Below are positions 34,143 through 46,565 of a stretch of 64,000 nucleotides of DNA, in pieces. The translations under genes and the position numbers were made by a program. Positions within the stretch are counted from its first letter, which is position 1. Each line of letters starts with the position of its first letter. The stretch is from Diplolepis rosae. Lineage: Eukaryota > Arthropoda > Insecta > Hymenoptera > Diplolepididae. The notes beneath the pieces are model-generated. The model was not told the origin of the DNA, searched no databases, and worked only from the letters and a program-made list of their open reading frames with translations. The DNA lies in assembly GCA_030998225.1 (NCBI GenBank), contig JAPYXD010000056.1, positions 806,001 through 870,000 of the forward strand, in the 5' to 3' direction.

Positions 34143-34295
34143 CTTCTTCCTGTGGAGAAGAAGTTGTCGGACGCCTGTGTAGCTCAGTGTTTAGAGCAGT
34201 CGACCGGCAATCGAAAAACCTGGGCTCGAATCCCAGCGCAGTCGAAAGCGTCTTTTTTTCCACAGAAAGATTTTCAAATTCTTTAATATTTAATT
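34143..34295 (+). mobile_element. tRNA-derived SINE, plus strand
   Basis: Head, A box (TAGCTCAGTGTTTAGAGCA), B box and tail are all present; part of the right arm of the inverted duplication. Confidence 0.8.
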
Positions 34296-34439
34296 TTACA
34301 TTATTTAAAAAAAAAAATTTCATGTAATTGCAGTGAAAGTCATAAATAATTATTTTAAAAATGTCGAGAATCGAAGAAACTATATTAAAATTAATTTTTA
34401 ATTGAGTCAGTTCTATTATAACCATATCCTCATAAATTT

Positions 34440-35250
34440 AAAAATTGTAAAAGAAAAAAAGAGAGTCTACGATGGTGCTAAGAAATTGATATCAATTTTG
34501 ATTTGATGGTTTAATAAGGATGTTTACGTTGACTGTTTAATATTGATAATTTAGTTTGTAAAGAAATAATGTAACTGTCCAAAGCAGATCTAGGCCTGAA
34601 AGAGGAAGACGGTTGTCTCAACAGTGTGTTCAAAGCATATACCTTCCCAGAGGAACAATGATAGCTTGGACAGTCGGTGCACCAAAGTTGATCTAAACCT
34701 ACACCGCGGCCGGGTGTACGAACAGGTGAATGCGGGCTTGAACAAGGTGTCAAAGCTGGGCTAGACCTGCAGGTTGATGAGGACTTGGACATCAGGAAAG
34801 GTCATATGACAGTTCGATTGGGCGCACGGGGAGAACATGTGTTACTATGACAAAGTAAAGAGAAAGAAAAGCGAAGAGCAAGAAAAGGAATGAAAGAACA
34901 GAGAGAGAGAAGTGGGAAGGGATTAGTATGGTAAAATTATAAAACCAGGGCAGCGACAATAGACTAGGCTTTTTTCTCTCTGGCTCTCGATCAGTTAAGT
35001 AATTTTAATTACTCCCCGAAATTATCTGCCTTTTGTGAATCCTACGTCTCCAAAATTTTTAATTTCATAAAAACCATAGCTTTCACTAGAAATTCGTATT
35101 CCTTTTTTTCTAAAATTATTGTTTTGTCCATTTGAATATTAATTTTCTATTCTATTGTTTCTTTGTTATATTATAGCTTTACGACTTGGAGATTGCATTA
35201 AAATTCCAAATTTAAAACTTCGCATTTTGTCTAACTTAATTATTTATCCC
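34440..35250. other. No gene recognised
   Basis: The purine-rich stretch at 34,855-34,920 and the antisense frame at 34792-34511 have no recognisable function. They may belong to the 3' side of the gypsy relic that follows. Confidence 0.35.
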
Positions 35251-35254
35251 AGTT

Positions 35255-36505
35255 CTACATTTAAGACCATGGCTTATCTACATGGGTGGGATGCATCTTT
35301 CCGGCGACTGCTTGTTGCTGTGGTTTGTATTTTTGGTAGCTGGAGCAGGTGCTAACATATTTTGCGGCCATTCTCAGCATTCCTGGCCAGTAGTACTGAC
35401 AGGCCAGGCAGACTAGTGTTTTGGCCACCCCTAAATGACCTGCCGTTGGTACGTCGTACGCCTGCCTGCACACTTCCCCCTACTCAGCTCGAGGTATACA
35501 TAGCTTCCATTGATCGCCTGAGTCAGTATCGTTGAAATCCAGTGTATGGAGGATGTGACGGTATAATCTGCTGTTTCTGACGGTGTACTCTGGACGCGCT
35601 TCTGGGTCTTCTTCGACAACCCTCTTTCGGCAGTGGTACCAGTCTCTCAGATTTGAGATTTCACATGTCAGTATTAGTCGGCGAGTAGATTGTCGCTACC
35701 TCTTCGGTATTTTATCGTAAAGTCCCATTGGCTGAGCTCCATTGCCCATCGTACGAGGCGGCCGGACGGGTTGTCCATTTGCCCCAGTCCTGACAAACTA
35801 AAATTGGTGCGGTGACCAAGCTTTCCTTGAGCTTATCAAAGGCTTCTTGGTTACGTTCAGTCCATTCCCATTTTACCCTCTTCTTTAATAGTCGGTGCAG
35901 AGGAGTGGCTATGTGGGCGACATCCTTAATAAAACAGCGATACCACGATATGAGCCCCAGGAAACGGTGTGCCTCTTTGAGGTTTCATAGAGGGGCAGAG
36001 TTCTTGATGACTGCCATCTTTTCTGGATTTTTATGGTTTGGGATTTAATCTGGCGTCGTATAATTTCTGGAACCCGGTCTAAAAGTTTTTGAAATGTCGA
36101 TGGTGCGGAATGTAGGCCGAATGGCATAACATTAAATTCAAAAAGGCCTCTGCCCATAGACTATGAAGGCGGTGAGTGGATTGATTTCTTCTGTTAGCGG
36201 GACATGTCAATAGCCATTTTTGAGATCAATGGTAGAAAGATACCTAGCCCCTCGGAGTTTGTCTAGCGTAGCTTTGACTTGTGGTATCGGGAAGGCATCC
36301 CTTTTGGTTACGTTGTTAAGCCTTCAGAAGTCAGCGTAAAATCTGGGCTTACCGTCTTTTCGACGGGTTATGACGACAGGTGAACTCCTGGGGCTAGTGG
36401 ATGGCTGGACTACACCCTCGTCTAACATTTTGTCTAGCTCCTGAACGATTATTTCCTGCATGGCCGGGTTTCTTGGGCGGTAACCCTGTTTGGTTTGTAG
36501 TCACC
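35255..36505 (-). pseudogene. Ty3/gypsy pol relic (RT, RNase H, integrase start)
   Basis: From 36,500 downward the minus strand reads QEIIVQELDKMLDEGVVQPS, SPVVITRRKDGKPRFYADF, and ARYLSTIDLKNGY (RT motifs, the last with the catalytic aspartate). GLFEFNVMPFGLHSAPSTFQ follows at about 36,140. An internal deletion after FQKLLDRV removes the YxDD region. Pieces of the RT connection and RNase H are scattered at 35,910-35,500. The integrase zinc domain VPTAGHLGVAKT ... YYWPGMLR ... CSSYQKYKP ends the relic at 35473-35261. There are many stops and frameshifts. It is a different lineage from the elements at 25-29 and 48-64 kb. Confidence 0.8.
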
Positions 36506-36990
36506 GCAACTAAGTAATGTAGTTACAGACAGATTTGTGATTTCACAAAGTCAACTTTAAGGTTATATAAAATCAAATGCCCAACATCACTACGTGAAAC
36601 ATTGTCTTTTGACTACATTCTGTATGATATAAAAATAAATTCATCAACTTTTCATTAATCTTTCTTATAAAAGTATTACGTATGCTTTAATTTTTCAAGT
36701 CGATATAAATCTCTGTTTATTCGCAGTAACTGCGAAACAAAAGAAATTTTTGTTTAAAAAACACGTTCTAAGTTTCATTTATATAATAACGCACAATTAC
36801 TAACATATACCTTATTGAATATGTTTCGCGAAAATAATATGATTTTCCTTTTGCTTCTTTGAAATCAACCTATCAATCCTGTTCGATTCTCCTTTTAATT
36901 CAACTTTGTTTAGATCTATTTTGCTCTATTGCAAATGAAGTCAGAATTCTCATAAAATTCCAAAAATATTAATAGTGTGGAATCAACTTC
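36506..36990. other. AT-rich stretch, no gene recognised
   Basis: Boundary sequence between the gypsy relic and the transposon ORF. Confidence 0.4.
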
Positions 36991-37039
36991 ACAGACATGA
37001 GGGAATATCAAGAAGATCGTCAATCTTCAGAGTATACGC

Positions 37040-38191
37040 TTGAAATTCCTACTGAATTTTCAAATTAATACAAAAAATTCAATCAAAGATGATAGGACCA
37101 AAGATAATTTCAATGATACTTTTTATAAACTTTTTGAAATTAATTGGGCTGAAATCTTTATGAAATTAGAAGTCCAATTTTCATTTCTTGTATCTACAAT
37201 CCAATTCCTTGTAAATGAATTTAAGAATGTTGATTCATATCGATTGAATATCCTGAAAAATCTAAAAGAGCACTTGATATAAATCGACAAAAATCCTGAA
37301 GAGGTGTACAAAATTATTGCTGAAGTCTTCTACAAGGACCCTCTAAAGGCTTGCAACTCAAAATTAGGAACTGATTATAGAAGTAAAAAGTTTTATAAGG
37401 AAAAAGCACATTTTCATTATGTGCCAATTATTGAGACATTTAAAGCTATGTTCAAAAACAAATCTTTTGATGATATTAATTTAAAAGTTCCCAGAAATGA
37501 AGGGGGAGCCCTCAAATATTTCAGAGATGGATTCGTGTTCCAATCTAACTCTTTTTTTCTAGAAAATGTCGAAGCTCTTTCAATTACACTATATATGGAC
37601 AGTTTTGAAATAGTTAATCCTATTGGATCAGTACGTAAAAAATGTAAAATTCTTGCGATGTATTTAACTCTTGGGAACTTGCCTGATTATATTCGGTATC
37701 GTATAAATTTAATTCAACTTGTCCTGTTATGTAAAGAAAAAGATTTCTCCCTCCAAAAATTGTATGGGAGGCTTGTAAAAGACTTGTTGAAAGTGGACAA
37801 TCAGGGTAACGAAATTTATCTGAATAAGGTGGTGAAAGGTTCTGTGGTTCTTACATCTGACGATAATTTAGGAGCCCATTCATTGGAAGGATTCTTAGAA
37901 AAGTTCAGCACTTCAAATTCCTTCTGTAGATTCTGTCTAATTACCCGACCAACATTTTTAGGTACAAAGAACCTAAATTTGGAAACAATAGAAGAAGAAG
38001 ATTTGGAGAAGGATGATGATAAGGAGTTGGAGAAAGAGGAGGGAGGAGAAAAAGAAAATGATGATGATGAAGATGAAGATGAGGAAAAGGAGGAGGAAGG
38101 AAAACATGATGAAAATGATGAAGAAGAAGAAATGCAGTTAGGAGACAACGAAAACATAGATCAGAAAAACAAGACCAGAGAAGGACTTTAA
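37040..38191 (+). pseudogene. Large transposon-type ORF with one in-frame stop
   Basis: One frame runs from 37040 to 38191 with a single TAA at 37280-37282. It includes SSxFFLENVEALSITLYMDS-like text, then EIVNPIGSVRKKCKIL, LTLGNLPDYIRYRINLIQLV and SDDNLGAHSLEGFLEKFSTS followed by CRFC. This block order is shared by a multi-copy animal family resembling the Tnp2/CACTA-type transposase region (recalled; not verified). The last 90 codons are nearly all Glu/Asp/Lys from GAA/GAT repeats. Immediately after the stop another frame continues with SDECKKKVKHVLPGST, so the C-terminus is frameshifted. Upstream at 36996 a MREYQEDRQSSEYTLEIP piece in another frame is probably the N-terminus. Confidence 0.6.
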
Positions 38192-40770
38192 GTCTAAATT
38201 TTCTGATGAGTGCAAGAAAAAAGTGAAGCATGTTCTTCCTGGATCAACAATAGAGGAAGATGTGGAATACTCTAAATTTAAGTATCATAATGAAATGCTA
38301 TTCTTCATCCAGAGCAATAAACATCGACCGTAAGTTTGAAGTAATGTGTAGATTCAAGCATTTGCGCAATACATGTCTTTTAAATGTTCTCATTTTTTCT
38401 ATTTTTCAACAAAAGGCAAACATTTCGGCAACAAATGGGGGCCCTCTTCGGTGGTAACTAATTTTATGAACTTAATGTATATGCTGTAAACGGGCAAAAA
38501 TAATTTATTAATCGTAACATTAGATTTTTTGTATGTTTTTGTTTGTTTTCGATATTTTTATTTTTTTTGATAAATATAGTATTTTAAAAGAGAGCAGTAC
38601 CGTTTAAAAACTAGCGTAAAAAATAAAATATACATGTTGCAACAACATATCAAATAATGAATACATTCTACATTTATTCTGAGTTACAAAAATCTCTGTG
38701 ATTGTACTACGTGAGAGGTGCACGCGTATGTATTGAATGGAATAAGACGTAGCCTTCTTCATTGCTTCGGCACAATCTTGTAGAAGATCTGCTCAATCAC
38801 TATGCCTCTCTTCTTGCACAAAATGCAGAGTCATGGGGAGAAATTTCCTTGAACACTATTTATCTTAAAGAGAAAGGAGTACTCGAGAACCTGAAGAGCA
38901 GATACTACAGCAGCCAGTAAAAAGTGCAAATGAAGCAAGATCAATACACGGGCACGTGTCGTTGCCGAAAACTAGTCAAAATGTTTATGTTCTTGAACTA
39001 AAGAAAAAGTTTGCCACCATTCCTGATAATAAAAATTTTACCATTTTTGTTCAGTTGATGAAACCAATTCAAAAAGCAAAAATCAATGAATGAGATTGTC
39101 GTATGAGAAACTATGAAGAGCGATAAGATATACATTTGGTATGTACTATATACGCTAAATTTTATGTGTGTGTGAGTCCTTAAAAAAATTTATTTTTCAT
39201 TACAGTAAAATCTATCGTAGCTGACACTCTTCTATCGAATATCCCACTCTGACGCGTCACGTTATTGGTCGAGAAATTCGCGCAGTTAGGGCCGGCTTAA
39301 ACACCGTCTTAGGAGGTTCCTCATATTTTTGTGAAACATTTTGGAAGATAGATGAACATTGAAACTTCGACACAATCTTAAATTTACTTATTACTTAATA
39401 TTGTTTTTACTTTCACTCCAAATTTTCATAACCAATTATATTTGAGCTTATGAAGATCTTAAATATATATACACAATCGTGCAACATAACCTTATCTGTC
39501 ATCCATACATTTTCCACTAATAGCGCTGTGACGTCCTAAGTTTTAAATTAATATAAATATTTCCTACCCAATTACCCTATGTTCCTCTGTTTATTGTTAA
39601 AATTAACAATTAACCGGGTAGAGGACAAGCCAAATGAATCAAATTACAATTATTGTTAATAATAATTTATTATAAAAATACAAATTTATTTTAACCCAAG
39701 CGACTTTTTAGTTGTTGGTTGCAGCCTGTTTTCCTTTGGTTGGTCGAGTCTGATTGGTCCAACCTTAAAGAAAACACACCGTGAGTCTAAAGGGCTCAAA
39801 AGAAAAGAGAAAAGAGAATTTTATATAAAACAAAGTTATTTGACTTACCGGTTGTTTTTTTTTATGAGGTGGCCTCTTGAAAGCGATAATCCCTTAAGTT
39901 ATATTTATCCTCTGCTAATCGGGTACCTCCCCTAATTATCCTTGTTGATCAACAGTGGCAGGTCAATCCTTTGTAAAACAGGTATCCTTATTTTGATGTC
40001 TTGATTACAATGGCACTAAATCCAGTTTTATTTAAATTCACTCTGTTGTTATTATATTGGTTTTCCCGAACACGTGGAAATTACGGCCATTTAGATTTAT
40101 TGCGGTACGGCGACGAAAACCGGTTCTAGCGATGCTGCTTGATTGTACGCTCCCTTAGACTCGCTTCGACTCAGACTCCGACGCGCTTAGACTTGCTTAG
40201 ACTTAGACTTGTGTATATTGTCGTCTGTAGTCTCAACTCGTAGGTAGAAAGTATGGGAATTTGAGTTCCATGGTTTCAATAGCTTTTTCGAAGTCCATTA
40301 GAATCTTAGGTGTCAGTGTGGTGAGTTGAGACCATGGGCCAGTTTGCTGGTGTGCTGCGTTGGTGAGCTTAGGGACTCACACCGATTTTCCAAGTCCGTG
40401 TGGGTCATGCTTTCGTGGTGTGGGTGTACTCACATCTTCTCAAGGGCTGTGTAAACCCGTATCATCAGGTTTTTAGGTAAATTTAGTCGCAAGGGTCAAT
40501 GACATTGTTTGTATACATAGGTAAGTAATAGAGTAATTATAATACAATTGTTGTACATAAATGGTTATTATGATTTGTTTTAATTCTATTAATCTTTATA
40601 TTTAAACATTGTTTTTGTTTATAAAATAACATTAATAATAATAATAGTGATTTGAATAGTTCTTAAAAAGAACGTATTTTATAATTAATTGCTGATTGTT
40701 GATTAACATCAAATAAGAATATTAACAATAATGATAATTATTATAAACATTATTATTATAAAATTTGAAG
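38192..40770. other. No gene recognised; AT-rich with one GC-richer block
   Basis: 38,700-38,960 may contain further decayed transposon coding sequence. 40,130-40,210 has a short run of CTTAGACTCGCTTCGACT-like words. 40,240-40,470 is GC-richer but carries no recognisable frame. Confidence 0.4.
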
Positions 40771-41060
40771 TAACATTATTATAATATTTGTTGCAAATTT
40801 AATAACAATATGAAATAATTATAATGAAAGTGATTGATAATTATGCAAATCAAGAAATTGAAGTAACATTGTTATTATTTAATATTTGTTGCATTTTGAC
40901 AATTAATGTTAATAACAATATTAAATATTAATAATAATAGTGATTAATAATAATTTTAAATATAAAGGTTGAAATAATATTGTTGTTATATAACATTTGT
41001 TGCATTTCGTTAATTGTTATTATTAACAATAGTAATAATAATAGTTAATAATAATAAAAG
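40771..41060 (+). repeat. Degenerate AT-rich tandem repeat, three units of about 90-110 bp
   Basis: The phrase GAAGTAACATTxTTATxATxTAATATTTGTTGCA (not exact) recurs at about 40771, 40860 and 40969, each followed by AATAATAATAGTGATT-like filler. Confidence 0.55.
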
Positions 41061-42140
41061 GCAATATTTGTTTTAATTAGTATTTTATCAATGAAATCAA
41101 TTGTTTATTGATATTTTAGTTAATAGTAATAGTGAAATTATTTATAAAAACAATTACATGTATCTAGCAACAATATTTATAGCAACAATAAAACGTGTTA
41201 TATGATTTAATAGCATAATAGTTTTATATGATTATAATATATAATATAACTGTCATGGATACGTGACAGCGCTAAGTATTCCTTACATTTTTTAGCGACT
41301 GAATTTATCCATGAAAATATTAAATGATCAACAAAAATAACTGATTACTTTTCAAATTAACTTTTATTTACCTTTTTGCACAAAAGTAACTGCTGGTAGC
41401 TGCGTTTTCACACGCGCTTTACGTAAAGCGCAACCAAAAACGCGTCCATATAAAAACTCGGTAAGTAATCACCTAGTTGATAGTAGTGCGTTTAAACACA
41501 AATATTTAACCAATTTCGTACTTATAAACCATATCCAGCTGTTAACGTGCGCAACATTGCCACAGATAATGAGAGTAAACGAGTGCGATTAACCTGTATT
41601 AAAATTGATGCAAGTTACGATTTTTGTATGAGAAACACCCAGAAACTGTATATACTCCCGAGTGAATTTCTATGGCTGGTTTACTGACTAAGACAGCCAC
41701 TTGAATATAGATTCTGTTCTTAGATGCTTTAGCAACCGTAATAAATTGAAATAACTCCTAAATATATTGACAAATATTTGATATTCTAAAGGGATTAAGT
41801 GCCATTATATGTCATAGTTCTATACGTTTAGTTGAAGAAAGCAATACTGAAGATATTTTATGATTGTATTTAGCTACTTAGTTACAAAATATAATCGTAT
41901 TTAAAATTTTGTACTCTATTAAGGAAAAAACATATATCGGTTCTTCAAATGAAAGTAAACCTAACTATTTTTAAATTGAATTTAAAGGTAGAAATATTTT
42001 TTAAGGAATAATCATTGCAACTAGAATTATGAAATAAAAACTTATTACTATGTGTAAATGTAATGGAACGGGTCAACAAATGCGTCACACAGGGATCATA
42101 GTCTCTATTTTTTGTGAAATAGAGGAATAGAGGGATTTTT
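41061..42140. other. AT-rich stretch, no gene recognised
   Basis: No convincing coding sequence. Confidence 0.45.
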
Positions 42141-42147
42141 TTTCAAA

Positions 42148-42560
42148 AATAGAGTGTAAAAAATATAATACGTCGTAAAGGTCGTGCTTTTTCACGTTAA
42201 AAAGGACGTCTAAAGTTAGAATACTAAAGTACGTCCTTTTCGACGTGAAAAAGTTTCTGTCGTCCTTTAGTACGCTAATCATTTTTTCAAATGTTTACTT
42301 TCTAAGTGTAATTTATGAAAGCATTGTTAAATGAGATAAACATGCCACAAAAGATTGCATGATATGCTTAATTTTATTTTTTTTAAATACATGGAATATT
42401 AAAAAAAAATGATTAGCGTACTAAAGGATGCCAGGAAGGACGTACTTTTTCACGTCAAGAAGGATGTACAAAAGGACGTCCTTTACTGTCCCAATTTTGA
42501 ACGTCCTTTTCAACGTGAAAAAACACGACCTTTATGATGTATTTTTTACGCTCTTTTTGA
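42148..42560. mobile_element. Small foldback element rich in AAAGGACGTCCTTT-like words
   Basis: 42,148-42,225 (AGAGTGTAAAAAATAT, TAAAGGTCGTGCTTTTTCACGTT) recurs inverted at about 42,490-42,560. The inner parts 42,240-42,292 and 42,405-42,450 (ATGATTAGCGTACTAAAGGA) also pair. Between them is a 110 bp loop. Short words AAAGGACGT and ACGTGAAAAAG alternate in both orientations through the arms. No coding capacity. Confidence 0.7.
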
Positions 42561-43374
42561 CCTGAAAAAGTACGTATTTCTAGACGTAACATTGTTTAAT
42601 TAGTTAATAAAAAGATTACTACTGTTCAGATGAACAATTATATATTTTTTGAAGAAACTAGAACGAAGTCAGTGGAAAACAAGATGAACATTTACATTAC
42701 AAACTAATAAAGCTGTATGTGTGAAGTCAGTATAAAATAAGACCTCCCCTTGGACTGACACCTTGACGAAGTCCTTCTCTTGGCTTTGCCAAAAAAGGAC
42801 GGGTGGGGAGGCTTAGCAGACGACCCTTTGGTCATGGAGGTTGTAGTGTCCTGATGAATCGGTGAACGAATGCAGGGGGCTCTATAAACGGGCATCTTCC
42901 CATTGCGTGAAGGGTGCCCTATAAACGGGTCTATCCCAGGTTGAAAGCGGGGGACGCTATAGACACGTCTATCCCCATGCATGGAGAAGGATGTATGCCC
43001 CAGGCAGCAGCGCAGAGAATGAGTTTGCGAGTGCCTGTGAGGAATGAGTGAATTGAATGAATGTCAGCGCCGCATGACTGCGATACGTGTCCTTCGAATG
43101 TGTGAGAAGAACCTATAGACGGGCTCTCTCTTGAATGAGGCTCAGAAGGAACTGGAGTATGGAATCTCCTGAGGGAAACTGCAAAGCCTCCACAGTCTGC
43201 GACCAAGAACAGTCCAAACGATCGTTTCCGTATGGCATCCCACTGGGAGTGCTTCGTCGCCGAGTGGTGTCTTCCCCGGCCCACGAGGAGGCGAGGCTGC
43301 TGTGAGCATAACTCTGCCGAGGTGGTCTGTCATGCGGGATCAGGAGCCAGCCCTTTCGGGACCTTGATCAGGTA

Positions 43375-43707
43375 GTGCGTATTGAACACAGGTGTCGGAG
43401 CCTGTGTTGCTTCGAGCGAGCCTCAAAAATAGTCAATAAGAGATTGGTGACAAGAAGAAAGACCCCGAGCCTGGATAACCCCGATCCAGTCAAGTACATT
43501 GTTCGGAGCTTGTTTCGACAAGTAGAGCCGTTCCAAAGACAGTACCGAAGTTCCTGCGTGGTCCAGCGCGAAGAACTCTTCACTCTCGAAGAACTAAAGA
43601 GAGCGGGTGAAAGGCTAAAGGAAAATACTGCGCCATGTATCGACGGGGTGCCGAACGAGATCCTCAAAGAGGTGATCTGTCGCGCTGAGAATAGTTTCAG
43701 CATATAG
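43375..43707 (+). pseudogene. R1-type LINE ORF2, start of reverse transcriptase domain
   Basis: The frame reads KTPSLDNPDPVKYIVRSLF, SSCVVQREELFTLEELKRAG and NTAPCIDGVPNEILKEVI, the opening blocks of R1-clade reverse transcriptases (normally P-G-x-D-G, here P-C-I-D-G). It is cut at about 43,700; the palm with the YxDD motif is missing. Confidence 0.75.
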
Positions 43708-43726
43708 AACTGCCTCGACGAGTGCT

Positions 43727-44185
43727 GTGTTGATCCTGGCAAACGTTCCGCCAATGGACTTATTGGCGGAGAAAAGGCAGGAGACCTTTCAGATCCGCAA
43801 AGAGCTTACCTGTACCGACCTGCAGGAAGTCGCTCGCGCAAAGGAGGCCATCCGCAAGGATGAAAGGCGCAGACTCGTCGAGAAATGGCAGATAAGATGG
43901 CATGGTGAGCAGACCGGGAGATTGGTCTACCGCCTGATCCCGGAGCTCGCCACCTGGCTGAACAGAGAGCACGGGGAAGTGGCTTTTATTTTGAGCAAGT
44001 GCTCTCAGGCCATGGCTGTTTTAGAGCGTACCTGTGGCGCTTTAAGAAGAGAGACGAGGAGATGTGTTGCTACTGCGATTTCCCTGTGGATAATGCAGAG
44101 CACGCACTCTTTGTCTTCACACTTGTTATGAAGACGAGAGAGCTCGATGGGCGTCGAGGGCGTAACAACGGAGAGGGCCAGTAGA
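43727..44185 (+). pseudogene. R1-type LINE ORF2, C-terminal zinc-knuckle region
   Basis: Continues after the deletion with VPPMDLLAEKRQETFQIRK, RRLVEKWQIRWHGEQTGRL and VYRLIPELATWLNREHGEV. A frameshift near 44,000 leads to RFKKRDEEMCCYCDFPVDNA and EHALF, the C-x2-C...H knuckle with its final cysteine lost. It ends RELDGRRGRN. The whole RT core is absent. Confidence 0.75.
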
Positions 44186-44290
44186 AATCGCATCGGGGCC
44201 TGCACCTGCGGTCCTGCATCTCGGGCGGACTTGACTGTCCGCGTCGTTCGGGGGAGGATTCCTTTTATTCCTCCCCTGGCTGGTATGCAT

Positions 44291-45479
44291 TGAATTTGAA
44301 TGTTTTAGAGTTTACGATTTACAATAAACCCTATCATAAATAGCAAAGGATAGTCTTAAAGCCTTTCCTAAATTTTAAAACCGCAGTACGACTTCATGGT
44401 TTATCAAATTAATATCACATCGGATACTGTAAAAAATGTCGTTACTATAAATTACCAAGTAACGATTCATTCTTTTAATCAATGAAAAAATATTCTCCAG
44501 ATCAGAAGAAGGTATTTAATACCTACTTAAACTTTTTTTTTCTTTGCTATTGTTTGTAACATAGCATTTTAGTAGTTCTCTTTCTTATCATTTGTTGTAA
44601 CCTATCTACCTTTTGTCGTTTTTCGTTTTCTTTATCTCGAAGTTTTGGTAGACTGTGAATTAATTCTTTTACAGCTATATTTTTGGCGTTTCTCTTCACA
44701 ACTAAATTCATTTTATCTTGCACAGATTCAGCATTATGCGTGGCATTTTTGAAGTATGTGAAAAAGAGAGGTAATGTCGAGTATCGATTCAATCAAAGAC
44801 TTACAGACATCTGGCTACCAAGTATTTAGACATTTAATGCTCCCAAATTTCCAGTCAGCACGACTTCTCTATAACATTGGGGAAAAAATAAGAATTTCCA
44901 ATCAGTACGAATTCTTTTCGACAATATTGTCCTAAAGAAAAGTCCGGAATCATCAAAATTTCCCACCTAGGCATACAAAAATTGATGCGCAGATTTAATT
45001 ACGTTATATAGTGTTATAAATGGGCACTTTAAAGCAGTTTGAATAACATATACTTAATACATTTTATTGTATCTACATTTGTATAGGATTAAATTTCTTT
45101 AAACTGCTACACCCTATCTAAGATAGAAAACATTATTTTGTGAAAACAAACATTTTTTTTATGACAAGTCTGTATACTATTGTTTAGTGAATATTGCCAT
45201 GCTGTAGAGCAGTCGAAGTACAGAAAATGGCTTTGAAAATATTATGTGTTTTGTGTTATATACAGCTCATTGAATATAATTTAATGTTGAATCAAAGCAT
45301 GAGAATGGCTAATTTTGAATTATTTAGGTTTTTTGTGCACAAAATGAGCAATTTGTTTTTCATTCTGAGCCAGTAAAATTACAGCAGATACTTAATAAAA
45401 TATCACGATAATTTGTTCAAAGTTGGTCAAAACGTATCTTGACCTACGGCAACAATTATAAAAAGGCTCTTTCGGCATT
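44291..45479. other. AT-rich stretch, no gene recognised
   Basis: The 81-codon antisense frame at 44792-44547 is lysine/arginine-rich and unrecognised. Confidence 0.4.
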
Positions 45480-46245
45480 AAAAGAACCAATAAAGCATTT
45501 TCTCGACAGCCAATCGACATAACAGTAAAGCAAATTATAAACGCAGATGCTGCAAATAAATTAACTGGCATCGTTCACGCGTGTAATTCAATCTCTGCAC
45601 GTCAACGCTATTGTAAGAGCCATAAAGTCCGAGAAAACATTATTAGTTACGTTATGGGATAATCAGACTCATGGAAATTTCAGGATATTACATTAGACTT
45701 ACAAAAACACAAAATAGAGAACAGTGAAATGCAACTAAATACTTTTATTGAGAAAATGCGACACAACACAAAACCATTTGCAGCAGATCTTGATAAACAA
45801 TATTTATTTAATAGTTCTACCAGTCAAGCAGCTGAAGAAAAAGTAACTGATTTTCTACACGGAGAGAAATAACCAGTATAGCGCACTTCGGACAAATAAG
45901 TGTTCAACACTTCGACCCAATCAAGTGGTGAAATCATGAAGTTGAAATAAAAGAAGCTTGTGATATTCATGTTTGACACATACGATATTGTCCATGCACT
46001 AGATACATTGCGTTCACATGCGAATTATGTGAGCTTTAAGATTTAGCCACAACACTGATGAGTCAGCTTTCTTAAAATTACTAGAACCTCAAATAGTTAA
46101 AGATACGCCAACAACGAAGAACGTGATGACTTTTGATGGCTTCTTTGTATTACATTTAATAAAAGAGGTACCATTGACATTTGGAAATATTGCTAAACAA
46201 TATTTCAACTTTTTGTATCAGACAAAGTACGCATTATAATCATTA
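45480..46245 (+). pseudogene. Decayed multi-frame ORF of unknown family
   Basis: Several protein-like blocks can be read in shifting plus-strand frames: HACNSISARQRYCKSHK near 45,580, SWKFQDITLDLQKHKIENSE near 45,670, NTFIEKMRHNTKPFAADLDK near 45,740, and KNVMTFDGFFVLHLIKEVP near 46,120. I recall similar block order in repeat-encoded insect proteins but cannot name a function. Stops between blocks show it is dead. Confidence 0.4.
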
Positions 46246-46289
46246 CATTTGTTAGATATTTCACGCCATCTGTAAAAGATAATGAGCAA

Positions 46290-46565
46290 ATTCTCACGTT
46301 CCTCCTCTGGTTGGCGCGGCCATCCGGCCTGCCTAACGGGCGTGTGTCCGCGGAAGGGAGTCCCGGACGAACGGATGACGGAAGAGTCGTACGCGACTTT
46401 AAGCTGGGACCAACAGCCCGTGAAGTTTAAAGCCAAAAGGCGGTTCCACGGGCGGTGCATTGGTTCAATAGAGGGGGTTTTTTGGTTTTAACAGGTATGC
46501 CTGGACTCGTCCTAGGAGAGTCCTGTACAGCGTCTATAAAAGATTTCGCCATTTATCCTGCTCAC
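46290..46565 (+). mobile_element. GC-rich island, possible LINE 3' end
   Basis: An abrupt GC-rich block ends TTTTGGTTTTAACAGGTATG CCTGGACTCG and then runs into A-rich sequence, as LINE 3' ends do. An open 69-codon frame has no recognisable domain. Assignment is tentative. Confidence 0.3.

Larger units (their letters stand above)
33553..34439. repeat. Inverted duplication, two arms of about 295 bp
   Basis: 33553-33845 and 34145-34439 are reverse complements with a 299 bp spacer. Each arm contains the last Polinton polymerase block plus a complete SINE head and tail. The spacer holds the second copy of the direct duplication, including a third SINE (34037-34142). Confidence 0.85.
42700..44290 (+). 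mobile_element. R1-type non-LTR retrotransposon, internally deleted
   Basis: A sharply bounded GC-rich island containing R1/LINE coding pieces described below. The 3' part ends GGGGGAGGATTCCTTTTATT CCTCCCC, a hairpin-forming tail. The 42,700-43,370 part is non-coding on the plus strand, with repeated TATAAACGGG phrases, and is probably untranslated or rearranged LINE sequence. Confidence 0.65.

Noticed and set aside
37816..38231. Antisense serine-rich and histidine/leucine-rich frames
   Set aside because: They are shadows of the GAA/GAT repeat on the plus strand.
42704..43754. Minus-strand frames in the GC-rich island
   Set aside because: GC-rich LINE sequence lowers stop frequency; the plus strand carries the recognisable R1-type protein.
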